This document shows positions 27,444 through 36,530 of a stretch of DNA of 64,000 nucleotides, one piece after another. The DNA is from an uncultured Clostridia bacterium (GTDB lineage Bacteria; Bacillota; Clostridia; Christensenellales; UBA1242). Under the pieces are notes generated by a model that did not search any database, was not told where the DNA came from, and saw nothing but the letters and a program-made list of their open reading frames with translations. A program made the translations under genes and the position numbers. Each line of letters starts with the position of its first letter. Positions within the stretch are counted from its first letter, which is position 1. The stretch covers positions 41,866 through 105,865 of the forward strand of contig CALVOG010000004.1 of the NCBI GenBank assembly GCA_944350265.1, read 5' to 3'.

Positions 27444-28001
27444 TTACAGGCGGGTGGCGGTGTTGACAAGCCCGTTATAGGAGATGATTTTCTTATAGAG
27501 TGTGCTTTTTGTTTTTTTATCAATGTTTTCGCTCTTCAAAATTGCGCCAATCTCGTCCATAAGTTGAGCGGAGATGTGTGTCATTATGTATTCCAACTGC
27601 TTTTTATTGACAACGCCTTTAAATTTCTTCGAAAATTCCATTGAATTTATGTCGACAAGGCGGTTGAGTTCGTTAATGATATCTTTGTCGCACCTTGCGC
27701 CGTCGATAATCCTTTTAACCTCGCCAAGGCAACTTTTCGACACTTCGTTAAGCGCGAACTCTTTTGTGACAAAACCACCTTCAACTTTCTTAAGTAGAGA
27801 ATCAAGTTCTTCCTTAAAAAAGGCGGGTATTTCCGCTTTTTCGCCCTTTTTTTGTGCCTTTTCGCGCAGTAAAAATTGGTTATATTTGCAAATTAGGTAT
27901 ATAAAATTCGACACGGCAATGCGCTCGTTGTCACACCTCTTTGTGCGGGTGACATTGCCAACCTTGTCGAAATCAATTAAATCATAGAGATATAAAAACA
28001 C
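27444..28001 (-). CDS. Hypothetical protein
   Basis: The protein is not recognised. It has 186 residues, is soluble and helix-rich, with many lysines and glutamates (KEELDSLLKKVEGG, RIIDGARCDKDIINELNRLVD). The start is GTG 28001, placed 6 bases after a strong AAGGAGG; the longer ATG frame would bury this site. It contains one cysteine-arginine segment (TRTKRCDNERIAVSNFIYLICKY). It is a single-gene unit, divergent from the TM2-type gene. Confidence 0.75.
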   Translation of the reverse strand: MFLYLYDLIDFDKVGNVTRTKRCDNERIAVSNFIYLICKYNQFLLREKAQKKGEKAEIPAFFKEELDSLLKKVEGGFVTKEFALNEVSKSCLGEVKRIIDGARCDKDIINELNRLVDINSMEFSKKFKGVVNKKQLEYIMTHISAQLMDEIGAILKSENIDKKTKSTLYKKIISYNGLVNTATRL

Positions 28002-28099
28002 AATTTTCCTCCTTATATATGAAAATGATATCATATATTTTTGAATAAATCAAACAAAATTTGAATATTTATGCAAATCCTTCGTTTATCAAAAATTAA

Positions 28100-28330
28100 G
28101 TAGATGTAAGAGGTGGTGAAGTTTAAAAAATTTTTTATAATAAATTAGATTTGAAGAATTTTTCTACAAAATTAAGCAAACTTCAAAATTAAATTTGCGA
28201 AGTTTTGCTAAAAAAATAATATAAGAATTTAGATTTGGAAAAGTTCCGCTAAAAAACAGTATAAGAATTTAGATTTGGAGAAGTTTTGCTATAAAAAAAT
28301 GGAGTTGGTGGAGTTTTGTTGAAATTTTCG
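28100..28330. repeat. Degenerate 40-base tandem repeats
   Basis: Two clear units start at 28221 and 28261 (ATAAGAATTTAGATTTGGA ... AAGTTYYGCTA). Weaker traces lie upstream from about 28145 and downstream to 28320. The array is non-coding, in a divergent gap, and carries none of the modular GC-rich repeats. Confidence 0.6.
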
Positions 28331-28337
28331 CAAGCGC

Positions 28338-28366
28338 TTGACAATTTTTCTTCAATATTTTAAAAT
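28338..28366 (+). promoter_or_regulatory. Consensus promoter, leaderless geometry
   Basis: TTGACA (28338-28343), 17 bases and TAAAAT (28361-28366) are followed by six bases and then GTG 28373, the proposed start codon. Confidence 0.8.
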
Positions 28367-28372
28367 GTGTAT

Positions 28373-28846
28373 GTGAAAAACAAAGTTTTTAAGAGATGCC
28401 CTAGATGCGACAATAAGTACCTTCAAAACGCCACAAAATGTGAAGAGTGTGGGCTTATTTTTTCGCGCTTAGAGTTCGCCACCAACACTGCGGCAAAGAA
28501 TATGATAAAAAAGGGCGACCGCTCTTATATTCTTTACACATCCTCCCTTCCAAAGGACGTTTCGCAAACCAAACTTTTAGTCTACACACTTATTTTGGGG
28601 CTTGTGGGCGCGCATTATTACTACACGGGCAAATACGTCAAGGGTGCGCTTATGAGTTTGGCAATGCTCTATGCCCTTTTTTGTGTGATTTTTAACTCCT
28701 ATATTGTGGACTATCTCACCTTCCTTTACATCCCTATCGGCGTTGCTGTTTTGGCGTGGATTGTGAGCTCAATATATGTTATTTGTAAGAAATTTAAAGT
28801 GCCGGTCTATATTGAAACGACTGAGTCTGGCGGATTTAAGGTGTGA
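28373..28846 (+). CDS. Zinc-ribbon plus TM2-type membrane protein
   Basis: The N-terminus is a zinc ribbon (CPRCDNKYLQNATKCEECG). A linker follows, then a TM2-like pair of helices (LLVYTLILGLVGAHYYYTGKYVKGALMSLAMLYALF), another hydrophobic segment and a short tail: 158 residues in all. GTG 28373 is chosen because it lies six bases after the -10 box, matching the other leaderless genes here; GTG 28367 would lie upstream of the expected transcript start. It ends 6 bases before mnmA and is probably co-transcribed. Function unknown. Confidence 0.8.
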   Translation: MKNKVFKRCPRCDNKYLQNATKCEECGLIFSRLEFATNTAAKNMIKKGDRSYILYTSSLPKDVSQTKLLVYTLILGLVGAHYYYTGKYVKGALMSLAMLYALFCVIFNSYIVDYLTFLYIPIGVAVLAWIVSSIYVICKKFKVPVYIETTESGGFKV

Positions 28847-29923
<1,077 letters not shown>

Positions 29924-29941
29924 TGTTTTTTGCTCAAAAAG

Positions 29942-29970
29942 TTGAAATTTTAATTTTTTTGTGCTATAAT
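29942..29970 (+). promoter_or_regulatory. Strong promoter upstream of the tRNA-Ser region
   Basis: TTGAAA (29942-29947), 17 bases and TGCTATAAT ending at 29970 predict a transcript starting near 29977, over 300 bases before tRNA-Ser. Confidence 0.8.
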
Positions 29971-29976
29971 CATTAG

Positions 29977-30085
29977 GCATCGGCGGAACTGTTGGAAGAT
30001 TGTTGAAAGAAAGTTTTTTATTGATTCACACTTATTTGTGTGTAAAAGTGGCTAGGTAAAAAATCTTTCAACATCAAATTAAACT
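29977..30085 (+). ncRNA. Candidate structured RNA upstream of tRNA-Ser
   Basis: Directly after the promoter, TGTTGAAAGA pairs perfectly with TCTTTCAACA about 65 bases later. Nested inside are TTTTTTA/TAAAAAA and the hairpin CACAC-loop-GTGTG. No open frame with a ribosome site is present. It does not show the SRP, 6S or RNase P core motifs. It may be a stand-alone small RNA or a structured leader of the pre-tRNA. Confidence 0.45.
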
Positions 30086-30090
30086 AAAAA

Positions 30091-30185
30091 AGAGATGTCC
30101 GAGTGCGCGAGAAAAACTGCGCTTGTGGTTCGTTTCCAAGTAAACTTGAAAACTTCACTTATTGCTTGTTTTTCTCTTCTACCCC
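30091..30185. repeat. Partial tRNA-Ser 5' copy fused to a hairpin module
   Basis: AGAGATGTCCGAGTG (from 30093) repeats the first bases of the intact tRNA-Ser at 30285. It is then followed by a module containing GTTTCCAAG-TAAA-CTTGAAAAC and ending in GCTTGTTTTTCTC. A related copy of this second module is found at about 30658-30735. The fragment cannot fold as a full tRNA. Confidence 0.6.
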
Positions 30186-30284
30186 AAAAATGACAAGCAT
30201 TTTCGGGGAGCCCCATTGACCTTAAACCACTCGTTAAAATTGTTTTAAGGTAATTAGCTTAATATTTTCAAATTTCTTAAACTA

Positions 30285-30375
30285 TGCAGAGATGTCCGAG
30301 TGGTTTAAGGTGCAGCCCTGGAAAGGCTGTGTGCGAGAAATCGCACCGAGGGTTCGAATCCCTCTTTCTGCGCCA
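30285..30375 (+). tRNA. tRNA-Ser(GGA)
   Basis: This is a 91-base class II tRNA. GCAGAGA pairs with TTTCTGC (one wobble), the discriminator is G and CCA is encoded. The anticodon stem CAGCC/GGCTG encloses CTGGAAA with anticodon GGA. A long variable arm (TGTGCGAGAAATCGCAC) and the T-arm AGGGTTCGAATCCCT follow. A terminator follows a few bases later. The gene sits among partial copies of itself. Confidence 0.96.
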
Positions 30376-30379
30376 AACG

Positions 30380-30411
30380 AAGTGGGTTGAAAAAGCCCAC
30401 TTTTTTTATTT
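30380..30411 (+). terminator. Terminator of tRNA-Ser
   Basis: AGTGGGTT and AAGCCCACT form the stem, followed by seven T residues. A near-identical copy (AGCGGG/CCCGCT) lies at about 30545-30575 behind the partial tRNA 3' copy. Confidence 0.8.
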
Positions 30412-30415
30412 GTTT

Positions 30416-30860
30416 TAGTTTTGCGGGATTCGAACGGGCGGGAAAGCAAAAGCAACTGTGTTTGCGTTTGCCCGCCCCGGCGTGATAGCGGAACAGCCAG
30501 CGAAGCACAACTAACCGCGGAGCGAATCCCTCTTTCTGCGCCAAACGAAGCGGGTTGAAAAAGCCCGCTTTTTTCATTAGTATAAGTTTTGCGGGATTCG
30601 AACGGGCGAAGGCGCGGAGCCGGTGGCTCGATGAAGCGCCAAGCCCCGGCGTGATATCGAAAAAAACTGTGCTTTTGCTCGTTTTCGAAATAAATTCGAA
30701 AAGCATCGCTCTTACGCTTGTTTTTTTCGTTTATGCGACCAAACGAAATCGCATTTCGCTTTCGCTCCATTGGCGATTTGTCGCAACTTAATAGGATTAG
30801 ATTATAAAAAGTTTGCAAGGATTCGAACGGGCGAAGGCGCGGAGCCAGTGGCTCGATGAA
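30416..30860. repeat. tRNA-Ser 3'-end copies and tRNA-like debris
   Basis: CGAATCCCTCTTTCTGCGCC from the tRNA 3' end reappears at about 30523-30542, followed by the same terminator and the same GCGGGATTCGAACGGGCG word (near 30421, 30588 and, as GGATTCGAACGGGCG, near 30820). On the minus strand that word reads as a T-arm (GTTCGAATCCCGC). A GGCGCGGAGCC...GGCTC hairpin is present twice, near 30610 and 30835. Long minus-strand frames here are antisense tRNA translations, not genes. Confidence 0.75.
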
Positions 30861-30864
30861 ATTT

Positions 30865-31290
30865 TAAGGTTATGATGTGGAGATATGGTCCTAGCGGTAT
30901 AAGCAATATAGCATAACACGCAATAAAAGATGTAGTATTGTTATGATTTGGCTGTTGCCGAAAGGCGATATCGCTACTGCTCCTTGCTCAGAATGACAAA
31001 TAACCGATAGTCCTGGCGGTAGAAGTCGTGCTGAGCAATCCTATAATGAATACACGACATCTCAAAGTGAATTTATAAGCTGACGGTTACAAAACTGGCG
31101 GAATGAAAACAAAATTTGTGGGAAAAGCATATTTAAAAATTAATGGGATTTTGTGTGAAAAATTTGGTAAAACTAATGGAGTTTTATGTATGAAACATAA
31201 TTATAATTAGTAAGAATTTTGTGTGTAAAATTTGGGTAATAGAAATTTTACATATGAAACGTATTAGAATCAGTGGAAATTTTTATGTGT
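30865..31290. repeat. Modular repeat remnants and degenerate AT-rich repeats
   Basis: A diverged core (GCTCAGAATGACAAATAACCG near 30985) and rate-type blocks (GTCCTGGCGGTAGAAG) occupy 30885-31075. From 31110 to 31290 imperfect repeats of a TGTGTGAAATTTGG word recur with differing spacing. No gene is seen. Confidence 0.6.
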
Positions 31291-31299
31291 GAAATTTAG

Positions 31300-31328
31300 T
31301 TGACTTTTATTTTGCTTTTGTGTATAAT
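31300..31328 (+). promoter_or_regulatory. Promoter of greA
   Basis: TTGACT (31300-31305), 17 bases and TATAAT (31323-31328) precede the greA ribosome site by about 40 bases. Confidence 0.85.
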
Positions 31329-31382
31329 AGCATAGTTGAAAATGTAAAATTTGGATATTTACCTATTTTAAGGAGGCTTTTT

Positions 31383-31853
31383 ATGGAAAAACATTACCTA
31401 ACACCAGAAGGAAAAAAACAACTTGAAGATAAGTTGAACTATTATAAAACTGTTAGGCGTCCAAACGTTGTTAAGCGCATTGGCATTGCTAGAGAATTTG
31501 GCGACCTATCCGAAAACAGCGAATATGATGCGGCAAAAGACGAGCAGGCGCAAATTGAAGCGGAAATCACCGAAATGGAAAACATCCTCTTAAACGCTGA
31601 GGTTATCGACAAAAAGAACATCGACTCAACCGTTGTCAACATCGGCACGAAGGTTAAACTTTATGACGAGGACTTCGACGAGGAACTTGAATATCGTATT
31701 TCTGGCTCGTCCGAAAGTGACCCGAAGAATGGCGTTATCAGCAACCTTTCACCAGTTGCTAAGGCTATCATCGGTCACAAAAAGGGTGAAACGGTTTCCG
31801 TTCGCACTCCGGGCGGGGTGTCGCGCTTCAAAATTGTGGACATCAAAATTTAA
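31383..31853 (+). CDS. greA: Transcription elongation factor GreA
   Basis: GreA rescues backtracked RNA polymerase by stimulating transcript cleavage. The 156-residue protein shows the N-terminal coiled coil with the acidic tip (FGDLSENSEYDAAKDEQA) and the C-terminal FKBP-like domain (ISNLSPVAKAIIGHKKGETVSVRTPGG). ATG 31383 follows AAGGAGG; the longer upstream frame covers the promoter and is not translated. Confidence 0.97.
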   Translation: MEKHYLTPEGKKQLEDKLNYYKTVRRPNVVKRIGIAREFGDLSENSEYDAAKDEQAQIEAEITEMENILLNAEVIDKKNIDSTVVNIGTKVKLYDEDFDEELEYRISGSSESDPKNGVISNLSPVAKAIIGHKKGETVSVRTPGGVSRFKIVDIKI

Positions 31854-31867
31854 TTTCTTAAAATTTG

Positions 31868-31896
31868 TTGATTTTTTCCTTTTAATTTGTTAATAT
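31868..31896 (+). promoter_or_regulatory. Promoter of the membrane protein at 32018
   Basis: TTGATT (31868-31873), 17 bases and TGTTAATAT (ending 31896) suggest a ~115-base leader. TATAAGTTGA (31896) and TCAACTTATA (31967) are complementary, but the predicted start falls inside the first arm. Confidence 0.55.
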
Positions 31897-32017
31897 ATAA
31901 GTTGAAAGGCGACTTTTGCGCTTGGAAGTTTTTCTTGTGAAAACATTAAAAGTGACAAAACCGCGCTCAACTTATAGTTGCAAAGTGTTGTCGAGGTTTT
32001 GAGATTAAAGGAAAGAT

Positions 32018-32941
32018 ATGACATTTTTGAATTCGATTAAACTTTTTTGCTCTAACTGGGAGAAGGTTTTAAAACTTTTCCTTTATTATCTCTTTTCGCT
32101 GGCAATAACGGCGCTCTTGCTTTTGCCTGTCATTCTTGCATTTAAGGATGTTATTAACGAGAACATAAATTCGGCGCTTGTCACTTCGAACTATCTCACC
32201 GTTTTCCACTCCACATTTGGAGGCTACTTGAACGGCGTTTTCAGTTTGATATTTAAAATTGTGAGCGATGCATTTATGAAAAACGCGGGGCTTGTTGTTT
32301 ACGCCTTTTTGGTTGTGACAATCTTTTTGCCTTTCCTTTTCAACGTTGGCAAATACGTCATTTGTGAAATGCTTTACGGCTATATGGCAAACAAATCGAG
32401 AGTTTCCTTCTTTGGCGTGTTTTTCAAAACGCTCAATAGGTCGCTTCTTTACGCGCTTTGCAAAACCTTTTATGACCTCGTTTTTGTGGCGGTTGTGGTG
32501 GCGTCGGTTTTCTCGGTGGGACTTGTTGAGAATGTTTACTTCCAAACACACTTCTTGCCACTTTGTGTGTTCTTAATTTTGGTTGTTGCCTTCACGCTCA
32601 GCAAGGTTTCCACCACGTGCTGGGCGCCAGCGATGATTGTTCTCGGCGTTTCGGTGGACAAGGGTTATAGGCGAGGCGCGCGCGTTGTTGCACGTCACTT
32701 TGGTCGAGCGCTTTTTGTTAACCTCATCCTCTACGTTTGCTTTTTCGCGTTCACATATATGGTGGGCATCTATAGCCTTGTGGTGACGGTTCCGCTCCTC
32801 ACGGCGCTACTTTGTATGTTTGATATGATAACTTTCTTCTCGAGCCAGGGTATGCGTTATTACATCAACAGCAAAATCATAATGACGCCGAAAAAACTTG
32901 AAGAGGTTGACAGTTTTAAGAAAACTAAATATATTATCTAA
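32018..32941 (+). CDS. Polytopic membrane protein of unknown function
   Basis: The protein is not recognised as a named family. It has 307 residues with about six hydrophobic helices. The layout resembles uncharacterised clostridial membrane proteins with internally repeated helix pairs. The loop VSVDKGYRRGARVVARHFGRAL and the C-terminal soluble tail are basic. An AAAGGA site precedes the ATG. It lies between greA and rnj with its own promoter and no clear partner. Confidence 0.8.
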   Translation: MTFLNSIKLFCSNWEKVLKLFLYYLFSLAITALLLLPVILAFKDVINENINSALVTSNYLTVFHSTFGGYLNGVFSLIFKIVSDAFMKNAGLVVYAFLVVTIFLPFLFNVGKYVICEMLYGYMANKSRVSFFGVFFKTLNRSLLYALCKTFYDLVFVAVVVASVFSVGLVENVYFQTHFLPLCVFLILVVAFTLSKVSTTCWAPAMIVLGVSVDKGYRRGARVVARHFGRALFVNLILYVCFFAFTYMVGIYSLVVTVPLLTALLCMFDMITFFSSQGMRYYINSKIIMTPKKLEEVDSFKKTKYII

Positions 32942-33218
32942 CCTTTTCAAAACTTTTTAGTATTTTTTATTTCTGCATTAATTAGGTGCGGGTTGTCATT
33001 TAATTTTTATGTTTTTTTGACAATTATCAATTTTTGGTGTGCAACTCACTAACTTGCTAAAAATTTTAATTAAAACATAACTATAAATAAAAAGAACAAA
33101 AATATTTATGAAAATATTGCGCTTTGTGGCGCTTTTTAAACGTCATTTCATTCGGCGAGCATAGTTTTTTTGCCGAAGTGAGATATAAATTTATAAGATA
33201 AAATTAAAAGGAGAAATT

Positions 33219-34874
33219 ATGAATAACAAACTAAAAATCACGTTTTTGGGAGGCGTTGGCGAAATCGGCAAAAATATGACGGCGTTTGAATACGGCAACG
33301 ATATCATTGTTGTGGACGCGGGGCTCACTTTCCCGGGCGACGATATGCCAGGAATCGACGTTGTTGTGCCAGATATCTCATACCTTCTAAAGAACAAAGA
33401 CAAAGTGCGCGCTTTCATTTTGACGCACGGACACGAGGACCACATCGGCGGACTTCCTTTTGTTTTGGACCAAATTAAGGCACCAATCTATGGCAGTCGG
33501 CTGACCTTAGCGCTTGTGGAAAACAAGATGAAGGAATACCCAAAAGTGCAGTTCAAGGCGGTTTCCGTTAAGCCGAAAAACGTTTTGAAAATTGGTCCAT
33601 TTTCGATTGAATTTATTAAGGTTTCGCACTCAATTGCAGGCTCTATGGCGCTTTGCATTTCAACGCCTGCTGGAAACGTCATCCACACGGGCGACTTTAA
33701 GATTGATTTTGAACCAATCGACGGGCAGATGACCGACCTTCAACGTTTTGGCGAACTTGGCAAGAAAGGGGTTAATCTTCTTCTTTGCGAAAGCACCAAC
33801 GTTTGCCGTAAGGGCTACTCGATGAGTGAAAAGAGCGTTGGTAGGGCGCTTGAAGAAATCTTCGAAAAGCATCCTAACAATCGCCTTATTGTGGCAACTT
33901 TTGCTTCGAACATCCACAGGCTTCAACAGATTCTTAACCTAGCCGAAAAATTTAAGCGCAAGGTGGCGTTCACGGGCAGAAGTATGGTGAACATCTCCGA
34001 GGTTGGGCTGAAACTTGGTGAAATCACCTTTGACAAGAAGAATTTGATTGATATCGATAAGATTAGTAAGTATGCCGACAGCGAACTTTTGATTGTCACA
34101 ACCGGCAGTCAGGGCGAACCTATGAGCGCGCTGACACGTATGGCTGGCGACGATTTCAAGGGCGTGAAAATCGGCACTAACGACCTTATCATCCTCTCTT
34201 CTTCGCCAATTCCAGGCAATGAAAAAGGGGTCTACAACGTCATCAACGCTCTCTACCAAAAGGGTGCCGACGTTATCTATGACGAACTTAGCGAGGTGCA
34301 CGCTTCTGGTCACGCCTGTCAAGAGGAAATAAAAACAATACATTCTCTTTGCAAGCCAAAATTCTTCATCCCTATTCACGGCGAATATAGGCACCTTATG
34401 ATGCATAAGAGACTTGCTATGGCGCTTGGTATGGATGAGCGAAATATCATTTTGCCAACCATTGGCTTGCAAGTTGAACTCTCGCCAAACAGCATTAAGA
34501 AAGCGGGGCTTGTTACCGCTGGGCAACGCCTTATCGACGGCTACGGCATCGGCGATATGGACTCGAACGTGCTTAGAGAGCGTAAACAACTTTCCGAGGA
34601 CGGCTTCTGCGTGGTTGTGGTGAACATCAATAACGTTTCTGGCAGTGTTGCAGGCGAGCCTTTCATAATCACAAGAGGCGTGGTTTACCAAGACGAGGCG
34701 GAAAGTTTCGTGCAGGACGCAAAAAATATGATTATCGCGTCTTTAAAGGAGCAGGACCTTCGCGGGGCGGAGCCGTCGGTTATTAAAAACACAATTAGAC
34801 GTAATGTTTCGAACTTCATTTTTAAACGCACAAAGAGGCGCCCTATGGTGCTTGCCATTGTGTTCTTAAATTAG
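33219..34874 (+). CDS. rnj: Ribonuclease J
   Basis: RNase J is a metallo-beta-lactamase/beta-CASP nuclease with 5'-3' exonuclease and endonuclease activity in mRNA turnover and rRNA maturation. The 551-residue protein contains the metal motif THGHEDHIGG (about residues 69-78), a later HTGDFKID, the beta-CASP motif SSSPIPGNE and HASGHA, and the C-terminal domain. An AAGGAG site precedes the ATG. A methyltransferase gene starts one base after its stop codon. Confidence 0.96.
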   Translation: MNNKLKITFLGGVGEIGKNMTAFEYGNDIIVVDAGLTFPGDDMPGIDVVVPDISYLLKNKDKVRAFILTHGHEDHIGGLPFVLDQIKAPIYGSRLTLALVENKMKEYPKVQFKAVSVKPKNVLKIGPFSIEFIKVSHSIAGSMALCISTPAGNVIHTGDFKIDFEPIDGQMTDLQRFGELGKKGVNLLLCESTNVCRKGYSMSEKSVGRALEEIFEKHPNNRLIVATFASNIHRLQQILNLAEKFKRKVAFTGRSMVNISEVGLKLGEITFDKKNLIDIDKISKYADSELLIVTTGSQGEPMSALTRMAGDDFKGVKIGTNDLIILSSSPIPGNEKGVYNVINALYQKGADVIYDELSEVHASGHACQEEIKTIHSLCKPKFFIPIHGEYRHLMMHKRLAMALGMDERNIILPTIGLQVELSPNSIKKAGLVTAGQRLIDGYGIGDMDSNVLRERKQLSEDGFCVVVVNINNVSGSVAGEPFIITRGVVYQDEAESFVQDAKNMIIASLKEQDLRGAEPSVIKNTIRRNVSNFIFKRTKRRPMVLAIVFLN

Positions 34875-34875
34875 T

Positions 34876-35454
34876 ATGGAAAAGAAGGACTTTTTGGGAG
34901 TGGATAAGGACGAATATTCTCCTATATTAAAGGAGGATAGTCTTTCTTTTTTGGCACGACTTTGCGAAAGTTTTATGCCAAAACGCGTGCTGGAAATTGG
35001 CACATACATCGGTTTTTCGGCGTCGGTGATGCTCTCGTCGTGCGAGTGTTCGTTGGTTACTGTTGAAAAAAATGAAGAAAATGCGTCGCTTGCAAAGGTG
35101 AATCTTGCGCCGTACGGCGATAGGGCGAAGGTTGTTTGTGCGGATGCGGGAGAGTTTATTAAGCGCACTAAATTACCAAAATTCGACCTCATTTTTTTGG
35201 ACGGACCGAAAGGGCAATATCTTAACTACTTGCCTTATCTTAAAAAATTACTTAATCACGGCGGGGTTTTGGTTGCCGATAATGTTTATTTTCACGGGCT
35301 TGTGAACGGCAAAGAGTTTGTTAAACATAAACTTCGCACGCTGGTTGTTAATCTTCGAAAGTTTTTGGACGCCATTAAAAATGACAGTGATTTCGAAACG
35401 ACGGTGTATGATATTGGCGACGGGCTGAGCGTTTCGGTCTATAACGGCAAGTGA
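34876..35454 (+). CDS. TrmR/YrrM-like O-methyltransferase
   Basis: This is a class I SAM-dependent methyltransferase of the catechol O-methyltransferase-like family, 192 residues, with VLEIGTYIGFSA (SAM loop), VTVEKNEENA and IFLDGPKGQYLNYL. Bacterial members such as YrrM/TrmR methylate 5-hydroxyuridine in the tRNA wobble position. That function is inferred from family and size. It starts one base after rnj with no ribosome site of its own, so translation is probably coupled. It ends directly at a repeat block. Confidence 0.85.
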   Translation: MEKKDFLGVDKDEYSPILKEDSLSFLARLCESFMPKRVLEIGTYIGFSASVMLSSCECSLVTVEKNEENASLAKVNLAPYGDRAKVVCADAGEFIKRTKLPKFDLIFLDGPKGQYLNYLPYLKKLLNHGGVLVADNVYFHGLVNGKEFVKHKLRTLVVNLRKFLDAIKNDSDFETTVYDIGDGLSVSVYNGK

Positions 35455-35745
35455 CCAAGCGCGCGGATGATTGAGGGGTTTTGAGTTTAACCGTGTTTTG
35501 CTGACGAAAGAGAGTATGGATTAGGCATATGAAAAGTGGATACATTAGACGTTCGCGGGCGGTGATAGTGATTTTTTTAAGTGGTTTGATTAAATAACTG
35601 CCCTGCCTAACGGTTGAAGCGTTACTGCGTGTTAAACATAATAAAAAATGTGGCATTGCCACCTCAGAATGACAAACAGGGCGATAGTCCTTGCGGTAGA
35701 AGCAATACAGCCTAACACGCGACACATTAAAAAGTGACCGCATTA
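35453..35745. repeat. Repeat cluster after the methyltransferase gene
   Basis: A shortened palindrome block (CCAAGCGCGCGGATG near 35454) with its GTTTAACCGTG tail is followed by a GACGTTCGCGGGCGG block near 35550, a CTGCCCTGCCTAACGG block near 35600 and a core remnant (CCTCAGAATGACAAACAGGG near 35660). No gene is seen. Confidence 0.8.
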
Positions 35746-35797
35746 ATTGGTTGCGTTTTGTGCGCTTGATGTGATATATTTTATATAAGGAGTCAGT

Positions 35798-36409
35798 ATG
35801 TTTCTTTGGATTGTGAGAATTTTACTATGGATACCACTTTCAATTTTGCATCCAACATTTATCTATGGCAGAAAAAATCGCCCTAAGGGCAAGGCCATTC
35901 TTTGTTCAAACCACCGCTCGAATTGGGATATTGTGAACTACCTTCTTCACACCAGCGAGTGTGTGAAAATTTTGGCGAAAAAGGAACTCAAAAACAACAA
36001 ATTTTTTGGCTTTATTCTTAAACATTTGGGCGCGATTTTTATCGACCGTGACGGCAATGATGTGAACGCGATTAAGGTGTGTATGAAGGCGCTTAAAGCG
36101 GGCAAAAAACTCTTCATTTTCCCAGAAGGCACACGGCTTAAAGATGAAAGTTTGGTGCTTGGAGAAGTGAAAAGCGGGCTTGCACTTATTGCCATAAAAA
36201 CAAAAACGCCGATTGTGCCTGTTTGGCACGTAAGCAAGCCGAAAGCGTTTAGAAAATCCAAAATTTTGATTGGCGAGCCTTACGAACTCACCGAATTTTA
36301 CGGCAAAAAGTTAGACGAGGCAACGCTTAATGAGGCGAACGAGATTGTAAGGCAAAAGATGCTCGATTTAAAAGAAGAGTATGACGCCAAAATTGCGAAA
36401 AAATCTTAA
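35798..36409 (+). CDS. plsC: 1-acyl-sn-glycerol-3-phosphate acyltransferase
   Basis: PlsC makes phosphatidic acid from lysophosphatidic acid at the membrane. The 203-residue protein has an N-terminal hydrophobic helix, the catalytic NHRSNWD (the HX4D motif) and FPEGTR. A third segment, KTPIVPVWH, also fits the family. An AAGGAG site precedes the ATG. It is probably transcribed on its own. Confidence 0.93.
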   Translation: MFLWIVRILLWIPLSILHPTFIYGRKNRPKGKAILCSNHRSNWDIVNYLLHTSECVKILAKKELKNNKFFGFILKHLGAIFIDRDGNDVNAIKVCMKALKAGKKLFIFPEGTRLKDESLVLGEVKSGLALIAIKTKTPIVPVWHVSKPKAFRKSKILIGEPYELTEFYGKKLDEATLNEANEIVRQKMLDLKEEYDAKIAKKS

Positions 36410-36466
36410 ATATTCCTTTAAAAATGTCAAAAATTTGGCGATTATTTAAAAAATATCCAAATTTCT

Positions 36467-36496
36467 TTGACTTTTTTTGAAAAATAGTGGTATTAT
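36467..36496 (+). promoter_or_regulatory. Promoter of the S1-domain gene
   Basis: TTGACT (36467-36472), an 18-base spacer and TGGTATTAT (ending 36496) precede ATG 36531 and its AAGGA site. Confidence 0.75.
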
Positions 36497-36530
36497 TTTA
36501 CTGATAGATTTTAACATAAGGATTTTTACT

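Noticed and set aside
30091-30185. Second tRNA gene upstream of tRNA-Ser
   Set aside because: Only the first ~15 bases match; anticodon arm, T-arm and acceptor 3' side are missing.
30282-30818. Long minus-strand frames with GAERGIRTLGAISRTQPF-type text
   Set aside because: They lie antisense to tRNA-Ser and its partial copies. Such frames are a known annotation artefact of tRNA genes.
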